A stretch of 64,000 nucleotides of DNA from an uncultured Prevotellaceae bacterium. GTDB taxonomy: Bacteria > Bacteroidota > Bacteroidia > Bacteroidales > Muribaculaceae. A program made the position numbers and the translations under genes. Positions 45,774-55,224 of the stretch are shown piece by piece (the stretch's first letter is position 1; every line of letters starts with the position of its first letter). The stretch covers positions 1 to 64,000 of the forward strand of contig ONMF01000015.1 of the NCBI GenBank assembly GCA_900318865.1. Direction: 5' to 3'. Under the pieces are notes generated by a model, which was given only the letters and a program-made list of their open reading frames with translations, did not search any database and was not told the DNA's origin.

Positions 45774-47780
45774 TTAGTTTTTGTAGTTTCTCGTTTGTAC
45801 TTTGATGGCCTCGTAATGGAGCGGCTCCTTGATGAGAGTGGGTGCCGTCTCGTCGTCGCCGTTATACTTCCAGCATGCCACATAGAAGTAGTTCTCATCG
45901 TCGCGCTTGGCCTCTCCCTCTTCGGTCTGATACTCCTCGCGGAAGTGACCGCCACACGACTCGTTGCGATTCAGGGCATCGTGCGCAATCAGCTCGCCCA
46001 TCGTGATGAAGTCGCGCAGGCGGAATGCCTTGTCGAGCTCCACGTTCATGCCCTCTTGGGTGCCGGGGATGAACAGATTGGTCTCAAACTCATGGCGAAG
46101 CTCTTTGAGCTTGGTCAGCGCCGTTTGCAGGCCTTCCTTGGTGCGACCCATGCCCACGTATTCCCACATGATGTGGCCCAGCTCCTTGTGGATGCTGTCG
46201 ACCGAGCGCTTGCCGCCGATGGACATCAGGCTGTCCAGATTGGCCTGCACGCGCTTCTCGGCTTCCTCAAACTCGGGCAAATCAGTCGAGAAACGAGGCA
46301 CGGTGATTTGGTCGCTCAGGTAGTTCTGGATGGTGTAAGGCAGCACGAAATATCCGTCGGCCAGGCCTTGCATCAGTGCCGATGCGCCCAGACGGTTGGC
46401 ACCGTGGTCGCTGAAGTTGCACTCACCGATGGCAAACAAGCCCTTGACACTCGTTTGCAGCTCGTAATCAACCCAGATTCCGCCCATGGTGTAGTGAATG
46501 GCCGGGAAAATCATCATGGGGTTATAGTATTTCTCGCCGTCAATCTCATTGGCCAGCTCGCCGGGGTTCACATCGGTGATTTCCTCATACATGTCGAAGA
46601 GGTTGCCATAGCGCTGGCGAATCACATCGATGCCCAGGCGGTTGATGGCCTCGCTGAAGTCGAGGAACACAGCCAGGCCGGTGTTGTTCACGCCATAGCC
46701 CTTGTCGCAGCGCTCCTTGGCGGCACGGCTGGCCACATCGCGCGGCACCAGGTTGCCGAATGCCGGATAACGGCGCTCCAGATAGTAGTCGCGCTTCTCC
46801 TCGGGGATGTCGCTGCCCTTGATTTCGCCCGCTTGCAGCCGCTTGGCGTCCTCAATGTCCTTGGGCACCCAGATGCGGCCGTCGTTACGCAGCGATTCGC
46901 TCATGAGCGTGAGCTTCGACTGCTTGTCGCCGTGAACGGGGATGCAGGTGGGGTGAATCTGGACGTAAGCCGGATTGGCAAACATGGCGCCCTTGCGATA
47001 GCAAGCCATCGCAGCCGAGCAGTTACAGCCCATGGCGTTAGTGCTCAAGAAATAGGTGTTTCCGTAGCCACCGGTGGCAATCACCACGGCATGGGCGGCA
47101 AAGCGCTCAAGCTTGCCGGTGACCAGGTTCTTGGCGATGATGCCGCGTGCACGGCCGTCGACGATGACCACATCGTGCATCTCATAGCGGTTGTAGCTCT
47201 TCACCTTGCCGGCCTGGATTTGACGGTTCAGGCTGGAATAAGCGCCCAGCAGCAGCTGCTGGCCGGTTTGTCCCTTGGCATAGAAGGTGCGGCTCACCTG
47301 TGCGCCACCGAACGAGCGGTTGGCCAGCAGGCCGCCATATTCGCGGGCAAAGGGCACACCCTGCGCCACGCACTGGTCGATGATGTTGTTCGACACCTCG
47401 GCCAGGCGATAGACGTTGGCCTCACGTGCACGATAGTCACCACCCTTCACCGTGTCGTAGAACAAGCGGTAAATCGAGTCGCCGTCGTTCTGATAATTCT
47501 TGGCGGCGTTGATACCGCCCTGTGCGGCGATGGAGTGAGCGCGGCGGGGCGAATCCTGGATGCAGAAGTTAAGCACATTGAAGCCCATCTCGCCCAGTGT
47601 GGCAGCGGCGCTGGCACCTGCCAGTCCGGTACCCACCACGATGATGTCGAGGCGGCGCTTATTGGCGGGGTTCACCAGTTTCTGGTGTGCTTTATAGTTG
47701 GTCCACTTCTCAGCGATGGGCCCTTCGGGAATCTTGGAGTCGATGACCGGCTGAGCAGTTTTGTTGATAGTTTCTTCCAT
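45774..47780 (-). CDS. sdhA: Succinate dehydrogenase/fumarate reductase flavoprotein subunit
   Basis: A 668-residue FAD protein. N-terminal dinucleotide-binding motif [19 protein letters not shown]; the covalent-FAD histidine lies in [16 protein letters not shown]. The active-site block [17 protein letters not shown] and [15 protein letters not shown] (with the catalytic Arg/His) are present. The C-terminal part has [27 protein letters not shown]. The Bacteroidetes type-B lineage is indicated by the long form. 39 bases follow sdhC; 8 bases precede sdhB. Confidence 0.97.
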   Translation of the reverse strand: MEETINKTAQPVIDSKIPEGPIAEKWTNYKAHQKLVNPANKRRLDIIVVGTGLAGASAAATLGEMGFNVLNFCIQDSPRRAHSIAAQGGINAAKNYQNDGDSIYRLFYDTVKGGDYRAREANVYRLAEVSNNIIDQCVAQGVPFAREYGGLLANRSFGGAQVSRTFYAKGQTGQQLLLGAYSSLNRQIQAGKVKSYNRYEMHDVVIVDGRARGIIAKNLVTGKLERFAAHAVVIATGGYGNTYFLSTNAMGCNCSAAMACYRKGAMFANPAYVQIHPTCIPVHGDKQSKLTLMSESLRNDGRIWVPKDIEDAKRLQAGEIKGSDIPEEKRDYYLERRYPAFGNLVPRDVASRAAKERCDKGYGVNNTGLAVFLDFSEAINRLGIDVIRQRYGNLFDMYEEITDVNPGELANEIDGEKYYNPMMIFPAIHYTMGGIWVDYELQTSVKGLFAIGECNFSDHGANRLGASALMQGLADGYFVLPYTIQNYLSDQITVPRFSTDLPEFEEAEKRVQANLDSLMSIGGKRSVDSIHKELGHIMWEYVGMGRTKEGLQTALTKLKELRHEFETNLFIPGTQEGMNVELDKAFRLRDFITMGELIAHDALNRNESCGGHFREEYQTEEGEAKRDDENYFYVACWKYNGDDETAPTLIKEPLHYEAIKVQTRNYKN

Positions 47781-47819
47781 TTTTGTTAAAGATTTGAATG
47801 TTAGTTACTCAGCGTTGAC

Positions 47820-48476
47820 TTAGAAAGCAAAGAACCAGGTAAAGTAGCAAGCCTCGATGGCAAACAGCGCCATCACGCAGGTAGCCCACCACCAGCCGAT
47901 GCATTTGAAACGCTCAATCCACTTCTCGTTGGCGGCACCTATGCTCTGGAATGCGCTCCAGAAACCATGCGTGATGTGGAACCAGATGGCCACAAAGCCA
48001 ATGAGATAGACCGGCAGCACCCACACTTGGCTGAAGGCCAGCTCAAGGGCTTCCTTGCCACGAAGGGGTGCTTCGCCCATGATTTCGGGCAATTGCATCT
48101 TGGCCCAGAAGTGGCACAGGTGCAGCACCAAGAAGCACAGCACGATGATGCCCAGCACCAGCATGTTCTGCGAAGCCCACTCCACCGTCTTGGGGCGGGC
48201 ACTCACCTCGTAACGGTCGTTGCCGCGGGCCTTGCGATTCTGCCATGTGAGCCAGAAGGCAAAGATGATGTGAATCACAAATCCGGCGGCCAGCACGGCT
48301 GTGCCCACCAGAGCATACCAGTTGGCGCCGAGGAATTCACACACGGCCTCATACGCGTCGAACGAGATGAGGGCCACAGCGTTCATCAGCGCATGGAAGG
48401 TTAAGAATAGGATCAAGAAAAGCCCGGTGACACTCATCACCACTTTTCGTCCTACCGATGAATTAGTTAACCACAT
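47820..48476 (-). CDS. sdhC: Succinate dehydrogenase/fumarate reductase cytochrome b subunit
   Basis: A 218-residue type-B diheme membrane anchor with five hydrophobic segments (about 10-32, 55-78, 95-118, 150-172, 195-218). Histidines suited as heme ligands appear in FLTFHALMNA, FVIHIIFAF, LHLCHFW and WFHITHGF. It starts the operon; the minus-strand promoter at 48529-48559 precedes it. Confidence 0.93.
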   Translation of the reverse strand: MWLTNSSVGRKVVMSVTGLFLILFLTFHALMNAVALISFDAYEAVCEFLGANWYALVGTAVLAAGFVIHIIFAFWLTWQNRKARGNDRYEVSARPKTVEWASQNMLVLGIIVLCFLVLHLCHFWAKMQLPEIMGEAPLRGKEALELAFSQVWVLPVYLIGFVAIWFHITHGFWSAFQSIGAANEKWIERFKCIGWWWATCVMALFAIEACYFTWFFAF

Positions 48477-48528
48477 AGTAGTTTTGGAATTAAGTTATTA
48501 AATTGAATATTTATGATTGTCTAATTTG

Positions 48529-48559
48529 CAAAATTACCCATAAATATAGTCATTTGCAA
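48529..48559 (-). promoter_or_regulatory. Promoter of sdhCAB
   Basis: Minus-strand TAATTTTG (48529-48536) with TTG at 48557-48559 and a 20-base spacer. The rest of 48477-48745 is AT-rich with no convincing gene. Confidence 0.6.
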
Positions 48560-48686
48560 CAAATAAGGAAAAAAATCATTATTTTTTATCCTTTCAAGCG
48601 CTTTCAGATGCCGCTGTTCAGAACTCAAATCCTGCCCTCATTATCCATGCCGGTTTATAGCCGTCGCTACTTTCTTCACTCTTGAG

Positions 48687-48717
48687 GTTGGCAACTTAAA
48701 AAAAATGCCTAACTTTA
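48687..48717 (+). promoter_or_regulatory. Promoter for the AsmA-like gene
   Basis: GTTG (48687-48690), a 19-base spacer and TAACTTTA (48710-48717), a one-base departure from the usual -7. Confidence 0.45.
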
Positions 48718-48745
48718 CCATCCCGAACAGCTAAATAATCTTGCC

Positions 48746-50599
48746 ATGACAAAAAAAGCGGCCACTATTCTGAAAGCAACCGGCATCGTCATCGCCACCG
48801 TGGCGGTTCTGCTTGTGGCAGCCATGCTGCTGCTCAACACCGATGCCGTGCAGCAGAAAATTTTGAAACACGCCACACTGACGCTCACCGACAAGCTGAA
48901 AACCCGGGTGAGCATAGACCATGCCAGCGTGGACCTGTTCACACAGGACATCAGGCTGCACGGCGTGAGTGTCGACGACCAGAAGCAACGCCCTTTGCTC
49001 CGGCTCGAGCAATTGCAGCTCGATGTGGACCTGTGGGCGCTCGCCGGCCGGCGAGTGGTGATTCACGAGGCTCAAGTGACGGGCCTGCGGGCCGAATTGC
49101 ACCGGGGGGGCAGTGACACGGTGCCTAACTATCAATTCTTGATTGACGCGCTGGCACCGAAACACGCCCCCCGCCACCCCACCGAAAGCAACAAGCATCC
49201 TCTCACACTCGACATTGACCATGCCAGCGGAGAACGCGTCCAGATATTATACAACGGAACCAGCGTGACGCTGGGACACGTCGACTACAAGCAAAACGGT
49301 CAGCGGCAAGCCACCGCCACCTTGCAAAACATCAGCACAGCGTGGCAGCGAATCAATGGCAAGGGGTATCGCGTGGACAACTCGCTCAGTGTGGAGCGCG
49401 TCGACTACCAAGAGGCCGACAGCCTGCGCCACATCGACGTGAGCCGGCTGCAATTTGTTACCGACAACCATCATCCGCGCAAAAACGCCGGCAAACCTCA
49501 TCGCGGGTTCTTCGATGCCGAGCATCTTCACCTCACGGCAAATCTTCAACTGGCGCTGGACCACATCGATGCCGACTCGCTGCATGCATCCATCACCCGA
49601 TGCTCGGCCACCGACAGCGTGGCGGGCATCGACCTGCGCCGTCTCACCGCCACCGTGGCGGCCACCAAGCGGGGCATCGAGCTCACCGGGGTCAACATTC
49701 AGCAGGGGAGCGGCATCAGACTGGCCTTCGCACAAGGACTGATACGCCTGCCCCACAAGCAGCGGGGCACCACCCTGGCCTACTCCACCTCGACCATTAC
49801 CGGGAACGTCGTGCTGCGCGACATCGCACGGCCATTCGCGCCGGCGCTGGCACGCTTCACGCTGCCGCTGAAGCTGCGCACCCGCATGAGCGGCGACAAC
49901 AACAATATCCGCTTCACCGGCGTCGACGTGCGCCGCACCAACGACGCCCTTGCCATCCAGGCCAGCGGATTTGTCCACGAACTGAAAAACTCGAAAGGGC
50001 TGCATGTGCACTTCGACGTGAGCCGCATGAAAGCCACCGCCGCCGAAGCCGGACAAATCATCAACCAGTTCACGGTCAAAAAATTCATGATGGAGCAGCT
50101 GGCCAGGCTGGGATATATCGACTACACCGGCCACTTCGACGTGCTGTGGAAACGTGAAATCTTTGCCGGGCAACTCGGCACACAGGCCGGCAACATGACT
50201 TTCAACTTCGAACTCAACGGCCTCACTCACTACCTGAGCGGCAACGCCAGCACCCGGGAACTGCAAATCGGGCACGTCATGGACTTGCCCGACATCGGCC
50301 CGGTAGCGGCATCGGCCAACTTCAAATTCGACGTTTCCAAAGACCGAACCGCAGCCGTGCGGCGCGTCAAGGGCGGCAAGCTGCCCATCGGCGACGTGAC
50401 AGCTCACGTGGACAAAGCCTCCTACAAATTCCTGTCAACCAGCGACCTCGATGTGGTCATCAACAGTGACGGCGCCGTGGCTAAGGGCACTCTCAACGCA
50501 CCGCACAAATTTCTGGACTTGGGCTGCACGTTCACCTTTACCAACACCAGCGAAATGCGCAAGATGAAAATCAAGCCGCTGGTGAAACTGCACCTGTGA
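48746..50599 (+). CDS. AsmA/TamB-like envelope protein
   Basis: A 617-residue protein with one N-terminal membrane anchor (about 8-30, ATGIVIATVAVLLVAAMLLL) and a long periplasmic region of repeating beta strands. The start of that region resembles the AsmA-like fold (VSIDHASVDLFTQDIRLHGVSVDD), with the LDVDLWALAGRRVVIHEAQVTGL repeat style. AsmA/TamB relatives form bridge-like lipid-transfer conduits between membranes; no catalytic motif is expected. Monocistronic by spacing. A DUF748-like assignment is the alternative. Confidence 0.7.
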   Translation: MTKKAATILKATGIVIATVAVLLVAAMLLLNTDAVQQKILKHATLTLTDKLKTRVSIDHASVDLFTQDIRLHGVSVDDQKQRPLLRLEQLQLDVDLWALAGRRVVIHEAQVTGLRAELHRGGSDTVPNYQFLIDALAPKHAPRHPTESNKHPLTLDIDHASGERVQILYNGTSVTLGHVDYKQNGQRQATATLQNISTAWQRINGKGYRVDNSLSVERVDYQEADSLRHIDVSRLQFVTDNHHPRKNAGKPHRGFFDAEHLHLTANLQLALDHIDADSLHASITRCSATDSVAGIDLRRLTATVAATKRGIELTGVNIQQGSGIRLAFAQGLIRLPHKQRGTTLAYSTSTITGNVVLRDIARPFAPALARFTLPLKLRTRMSGDNNNIRFTGVDVRRTNDALAIQASGFVHELKNSKGLHVHFDVSRMKATAAEAGQIINQFTVKKFMMEQLARLGYIDYTGHFDVLWKREIFAGQLGTQAGNMTFNFELNGLTHYLSGNASTRELQIGHVMDLPDIGPVAASANFKFDVSKDRTAAVRRVKGGKLPIGDVTAHVDKASYKFLSTSDLDVVINSDGAVAKGTLNAPHKFLDLGCTFTFTNTSEMRKMKIKPLVKLHL

Positions 50600-50644
50600 C
50601 GGCAGCCACAAATAACAGGACTCGCTCATTTTCCACTCGGGCGG

Positions 50645-50676
50645 CTTGTGAGAGCCGAAAAAATTGCTTACTTTTG
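50645..50676 (+). promoter_or_regulatory. Promoter for the deoxynucleoside kinase gene
   Basis: CTTG (50645-50648), 20-base spacer, TACTTTTG (50669-50676). Confidence 0.55.
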
Positions 50677-50708
50677 TTAGCGGACAAAACCTTTAATACC
50701 TAACCATT

Positions 50709-51329
50709 ATGCACATCGCCGTTGCTGGAAACATTGGGAGCGGGAAAACAACTCTCACACAGATGCTGGTGCAGCGTTATGGCTGGACACCACGATATGA
50801 ATCGGTGGGCGACAACCCCTATTTGGCCGACTTTTATGCCGACATGCCCCGATGGTCGTTCAACTTGCAGGTCTACTTCCTCAACAACCATTTCAAAGAG
50901 GTGGTGGAAATAGCACAGAGCCAGGAAACCATCATTCAGGACCGCAGCATCTTCGAGGACGCCTACATTTTTGCCACCAACCTGCACGAGCAGGGATTGA
51001 TGAGCGAGCGCGACTGGAACAACTACAAGAGCTTGTTCGACCTGATGCTGTCGCTGGTCAAGCTGCCCGACCTCATGATATACATCCGCTCGAGCATCCC
51101 CACCCTGGTGGCGCAAATCCAGAAGCGGGGACGCGACTATGAGCAAAGCATCCGCCTTGACTATCTGCAAGGCCTGGAACGGCGCTACGAGGAGTGGATT
51201 GCCGGCTACAAGGGGCAGTTGCTTATCATCGACGGCGACAACTGCAAGTTTGGCGACCGCCCCGAGGACTTTGTGCAAGTGACCGACCGCATCGACTCCA
51301 TCCTCTACGGCCTGTTCCCCATGATTTAG
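50709..51329 (+). CDS. Deoxynucleoside kinase
   Basis: A 206-residue P-loop kinase phosphorylating deoxynucleosides, probably dG or dA. The P-loop is GNIGSGKTTLTQML (about 7-20), the catalytic/lid DRS motif is IQDRSIFEDAYIFA (about 80-93), and the lid arginines lie in KRGRDYEQSIRLDYL (about 136-150). The ending region VTDRIDSILYGL matches the family. Found alone between the AsmA-like gene and a bidirectional hairpin. Which base is preferred cannot be read. Confidence 0.93.
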   Translation: MHIAVAGNIGSGKTTLTQMLVQRYGWTPRYESVGDNPYLADFYADMPRWSFNLQVYFLNNHFKEVVEIAQSQETIIQDRSIFEDAYIFATNLHEQGLMSERDWNNYKSLFDLMLSLVKLPDLMIYIRSSIPTLVAQIQKRGRDYEQSIRLDYLQGLERRYEEWIAGYKGQLLIIDGDNCKFGDRPEDFVQVTDRIDSILYGLFPMI

Positions 51330-51350
51330 GCGGCAACACTTTAGGACAAG

Positions 51351-51396
51351 CATGACGCGGGGCGGCACCACCGAGATGGTTGCCGCCCCGCGCATG
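51351..51396. terminator. Hairpin between convergent deoxynucleoside kinase and GH3 gene
   Basis: Strong stem with arms CATGACGCGGGGCGGCACCA and a near-complementary copy at 51377-51396; no long T-run, but placed between convergent genes. Confidence 0.65.
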
Positions 51397-51411
51397 ATGT
51401 CAAAGGGGAAG

Positions 51412-53640
51412 TTACCGGAGTGTGAAGCGCACCTTCGACGCTATGCGGTCGCTCGACGTTCCCAGCAGGGCCTCAAAGTCGCCGGGCTCGGCCACCCAGC
51501 AGTGCTTGCTGTCGTCATAGAAACTGAGCGCGTCTCCACCGATGGTAATCGACACATCGCGGCTCTCGCCGGGCTGCAAGTACACTTTCTTGAAGCCTTT
51601 CAGTTCCTTGACCGGACGCGGCAGCGACGATTTGAGGTCGCTCACATAGAGTTGCACCACCTCGGCGCCGGCTCGATTGCCCGTGTTTTTCACGTTCACT
51701 GTGAACGTGATGCTGTCACTCGGGGCTATCGACTTGGCACTTGCCGCAGGCTTACCCAGCTCAAAGGTGGTGTAGCTCAGGCCATGACCGAAAGCAAAGG
51801 TGGGTTTCGTCTTGAAATGGTCCACACCGCGGTAGCCCACATAGAGGCCTTCCTTATATTCCAAATCCCACACCTCTTCACCGGCACGCTTCACGCCGGG
51901 ATAAGCGTTCAGCCGGTGGGCGCCCACGTCGTTGAGCGATTCGGGCCAGGTGAAGGGCAACTTTCCGCTGGGGTTCACATCGCCCACCAGCACACTGGCC
52001 AGCGCCGTGCCGGCCTCGCTGCCGATGAACCACCCCTGCACGATGGCGGGCACTTTCTTGACCCAAGGCATAGCCACCGCATTGCCGCTGATGTTGACCA
52101 CCACCAGATTCTTATTGGCTGCGGCCAGGGCTTCAATCACCTGGTCCTGGCCATAAGGCATGGCGTAGTCCAGGCGGTCATATTCCTCGGCATCCTGGTG
52201 ATTGCTCTTGTTGAGACCACCGAAGAAGATCACCACATCGGCCTGGCGGGCCTTGGCCACCGCCTCGGCGATGAGCTGGGAGGGCGTGCGGTCGTCCTTG
52301 AGGTTCTGGCCCGTGGTGACACCATTGTACTCGCCGGTGACATCGCCCACGTATCCACGGGCGTAATCCAAGGTGGCCAGGCCGGCGAGCCGCGCCTTGA
52401 GGCCGTCGAGCGGAGAAATCTCACGCTGCACCTTGAGCGAGCTGGAACCACCGCCCACGGTCATCATTTTCACCGCGTTCTCACCCACCACAAGCACTTT
52501 GTGAGCCTTGGCAGGGTCGATGGGCAGCACACCATTCTGGTTTTTGAGCAGCACAATGCCCTCGCCGGCAATGTCGCGCGCGGCCTGATAGTGGTCATCG
52601 CTGCACATCGAGCCGAAGGGGCGGTGTGCGTTGAGCGTGGTGCGCAGGAAAAGCCGCAACACGCGGCGCACCTTGTCGTCGAGTTCCCGTGTGGTGTATT
52701 TCCCTTCCAGGATGAGTTTTTTGTAGGGCTGAGCCAGATAGTAACTGTCGTAGGCGTTGGGATAGCCCTCGTTCAGGCCGTTGGTCCACGAGCCGAACTC
52801 CATGTCGAGGCCGCCGACGACAGCCTGATGCGTGTCGTGGGCACCGCCCCAGTCACTCACCACCACGCCATCGAAACCCCAGTCGCGCTTCAAGATGTCG
52901 ACCAGCAGATAGGGGTTCTGGCAGTTGTGGATGTTTTTGTAGAGGTTGTAAGCTCCCATGATGCCCCAGGCATGACCTTGCTGCACGGCCGCCTTGAAAG
53001 CGGGCAGATAGATCTCGTGCAGTGTGCGGTCGTCGATAATGACGTTGGTATTATGCCGGTTCACCTCATTATTGTTCAGAGCATAATGCTTCACACAAGC
53101 CGCCACTCCCTGCGACTGCAGGCCCTGCACATAGGGCACTACCATGACCGATGCCAGATAAGGGTCCTCGCCCATGTATTCAAAGTTGCGGCCATTGAGC
53201 GGGGTGCGATAGATGTTCACACCGGGGCCCAGAATCATGTCCTTGCTGCGATAACGCGCCTCCTCGCCCAGCGCCGTGCCATAGCGCCGTGCCATGGCGG
53301 GATTCCAAGTTGCCGCCAGGCAGGTGAGTGCAGGGAATGCCACGCACGAGTCGTTGGTCTGTCCGGCCTGTTCCCACTCGTCCCACAGCACGTCGGGGCG
53401 CACTCCGTGCGGCCCGTCGTCGGTCCAGAAGTCACGGATACCCAAGCGCTTGATGCCCGGCGACGAGAACTTGCTCTGCGCATGGATAATGGCGATTTTA
53501 TCGTCGAGTGTGAGCCTCGACATCAAGTCGTCGAGCCGCTCATTCTCGCTGAGCGATTCATCGAGGTAGGCGGGCACTTTTTGCGCACCCACGGCCAGCG
53601 ACATCCACAAGAATGCCACTAAAAGAATGGTTTTTTTCAT
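51412..53640 (-). CDS. GH3 beta-glucosidase of the PUL
   Basis: A 742-residue secreted two-domain GH3 enzyme. Signal peptide (about 1-19), a TIM-barrel domain (about 40-330) with KHYALNNNEVNR and the nucleophile Asp263 in VVVSDWGGAHDT, a second alpha/beta domain (about 360-560) with GGGSSSLKVQ, and a C-terminal fibronectin III-like domain (about 640-735) with NVKNTGNRAGAEVVQLYV. This is the full-length GH3 plan typical of beta-glucosidases. Last gene of the SusCD operon, 31 bases after the GH128 gene; it likely finishes oligosaccharides to glucose in the periplasm. Confidence 0.93.
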   Translation of the reverse strand: MKKTILLVAFLWMSLAVGAQKVPAYLDESLSENERLDDLMSRLTLDDKIAIIHAQSKFSSPGIKRLGIRDFWTDDGPHGVRPDVLWDEWEQAGQTNDSCVAFPALTCLAATWNPAMARRYGTALGEEARYRSKDMILGPGVNIYRTPLNGRNFEYMGEDPYLASVMVVPYVQGLQSQGVAACVKHYALNNNEVNRHNTNVIIDDRTLHEIYLPAFKAAVQQGHAWGIMGAYNLYKNIHNCQNPYLLVDILKRDWGFDGVVVSDWGGAHDTHQAVVGGLDMEFGSWTNGLNEGYPNAYDSYYLAQPYKKLILEGKYTTRELDDKVRRVLRLFLRTTLNAHRPFGSMCSDDHYQAARDIAGEGIVLLKNQNGVLPIDPAKAHKVLVVGENAVKMMTVGGGSSSLKVQREISPLDGLKARLAGLATLDYARGYVGDVTGEYNGVTTGQNLKDDRTPSQLIAEAVAKARQADVVIFFGGLNKSNHQDAEEYDRLDYAMPYGQDQVIEALAAANKNLVVVNISGNAVAMPWVKKVPAIVQGWFIGSEAGTALASVLVGDVNPSGKLPFTWPESLNDVGAHRLNAYPGVKRAGEEVWDLEYKEGLYVGYRGVDHFKTKPTFAFGHGLSYTTFELGKPAASAKSIAPSDSITFTVNVKNTGNRAGAEVVQLYVSDLKSSLPRPVKELKGFKKVYLQPGESRDVSITIGGDALSFYDDSKHCWVAEPGDFEALLGTSSDRIASKVRFTLR

Positions 53641-53671
53641 GTCGGTGAACGAGGTTGGAATAAAATGATTG

Positions 53672-55123
53672 TTATTGGTTCAATAGTATCTCGACCAGTT
53701 TGGTGACATCGGCCACACTCGTCTCGCTGTCATTATTGACGTCGCTGCGTTCGTTCGATGCCTGGCGCACCACCAGGTCGACCAGCATGGTGACATCGGC
53801 AATCGACACCTCGCCGTCGCCGTTCACATCGCCCTCCTGAAAGCCGCCCTGTGATTCCAGCCGTAACCAGGCCAGCTTGCAGGTGGAGCTATACTTTCCC
53901 GTAAAAGTAAGGCGGTGCTTGCCTGCCGGCAAAGTGACTGTGGCCTCGTAGGTTTGCCACTTGTCTTGGGTCGATGTCATGCCGGTGTAAGGCAGGTCGA
54001 GATTGGTCACCAGCACACCGTCGCATTTCAACTCCAGACGAGGAGTGGAAATGAAGTTCATGCTCGAGTGCCGCAGCGTGAGTTTGTATTCGCCCGCTTG
54101 AGGCACCTCCACCAGGTACTCACCCACCGAGCCGATGCCAAATGAGCTGATATTCAGTTTCACGTCGCTCTGCCCGTCGGTGTTGGGACGGAGCTGCACC
54201 ACTTTGCTGTAAACATAGTTGGTGGCCGGAATGAGTTCGGCCGGGCGATAGTAGTAGGTGGTGTCGAAGGGCGACATATGGGTGTAAATTTGCCCCATCC
54301 AAGTGAGTGTGCCGGCCGGTGGCAAGTGGGTCACCATGTTGGGGGTGATAACCAGCCTGTAATAGGGGGCGGCGTTGCTGCCGCGCGCCTTGAACCAGGC
54401 ATAGCGATGCACATAGGGGCTGAGCTCCAGGTCTTGAATTTTCTGGACCATGGTGTTCATCTGAGTGATGGAGTCCACAGTGCCTTCCCAGGCACAAAAC
54501 TCGGTGAGCCACACCTGCTTGCCATATTTCTTGGCAAAATTCTCCACAAAGCCGATTTGCGCGGCAGGTGAATTCATGTAGCAGTGCAGGGCCAGGTAGT
54601 CGATACGGGCCTGGGGATAGGCGGCCAGGAATGCGTCCATCCACTGCTCGGGCTGGTAGGTGTTGCCGTCGTTGATGGCCCCGTCGGGGTAGTTGAGCGC
54701 GGGAGCCACCAGTTTGAGGCCGAACTCATCGGCAATGGCTTCCAGGCGCGGCCACAGGGCCGCCGCCTGCTGGGGCGTCATGTTGGCCTGGGCCCTGAAG
54801 TTGGGCTCGTTGAAGCCCAGCAGATACTTGGCGTCGGGGTGCTCGGTGTAAAACGAGCGCAGCGCCGACTCATTGAAATTGCCGTTCCAAGCCATGGGCA
54901 CAAACTCCATCTCGGCATCGCTCCCGCCCAGCACATCGCGCACATAGGACGTGGGATTGGGTCCCCAGTTATAGGTCCACGACACCCCGGGCGACAATGA
55001 GTGAATCTCGGCGGGATAGCCAAAAGCGTTCTCACTGGCTCCGCGCTTAAAGCTGCGTGCAGGTTGTGCGGTCAGGCTCACTGCCATCGACACCAGCAAC
55101 GCAAAAAACAATAACTTTCTCAT
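53672..55123 (-). CDS. GH128-like endo-beta-1,3-glucanase with dockerin-like C-terminus
   Basis: A 483-residue secreted glycosidase. Signal peptide (about 1-20), then a catalytic TIM-barrel of the GH128/Glyco_hydro_cc type (about 25-275) starting SPGVSWTYNWGPNP, with acid/base Glu106 in LLGFNEPNF and nucleophile Glu208 in VWLTEFCAWEG. A beta-sandwich module (about 300-420, CBM6-like) follows, and a two-repeat dockerin-like module ends it (GDVNGDGEVSIADVTMLVDL; SDVNNDSETSVADVTKLVEI). GH128 enzymes known to me act on beta-1,3-glucan, so this is the main clue to the locus substrate. It lies between the SGBP-like gene and GH3. Confidence 0.88.
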   Translation of the reverse strand: MRKLLFFALLVSMAVSLTAQPARSFKRGASENAFGYPAEIHSLSPGVSWTYNWGPNPTSYVRDVLGGSDAEMEFVPMAWNGNFNESALRSFYTEHPDAKYLLGFNEPNFRAQANMTPQQAAALWPRLEAIADEFGLKLVAPALNYPDGAINDGNTYQPEQWMDAFLAAYPQARIDYLALHCYMNSPAAQIGFVENFAKKYGKQVWLTEFCAWEGTVDSITQMNTMVQKIQDLELSPYVHRYAWFKARGSNAAPYYRLVITPNMVTHLPPAGTLTWMGQIYTHMSPFDTTYYYRPAELIPATNYVYSKVVQLRPNTDGQSDVKLNISSFGIGSVGEYLVEVPQAGEYKLTLRHSSMNFISTPRLELKCDGVLVTNLDLPYTGMTSTQDKWQTYEATVTLPAGKHRLTFTGKYSSTCKLAWLRLESQGGFQEGDVNGDGEVSIADVTMLVDLVVRQASNERSDVNNDSETSVADVTKLVEILLNQ

Positions 55124-55177
55124 GGTTTGTACTCTATGTTTATGCTTGGAAATGTGTTATAAAAGTTTTCTCACCCG

Positions 55178-55202
55178 GCCCGGCAGGTTCACCTGGCCGG
55201 GC
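55178..55202. other. Intercistronic hairpin between SGBP-like and GH128 genes
   Basis: A GC-rich stem (GCCCGG arms) in the 101-base gap inside the PUL operon. Not followed by a clean T-run; a partial terminator or mRNA-stability element that could lower enzyme expression relative to SusCD. Confidence 0.5.
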
Positions 55203-55224
55203 AAGAAATTTGGTTAATCGTCAA

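Noticed and set aside
48503..48685. Possible 60-residue gene between sdhC and the AsmA-like gene
   Set aside because: AT-rich intergenic DNA, begins within the sdhC promoter region, no recognised features.
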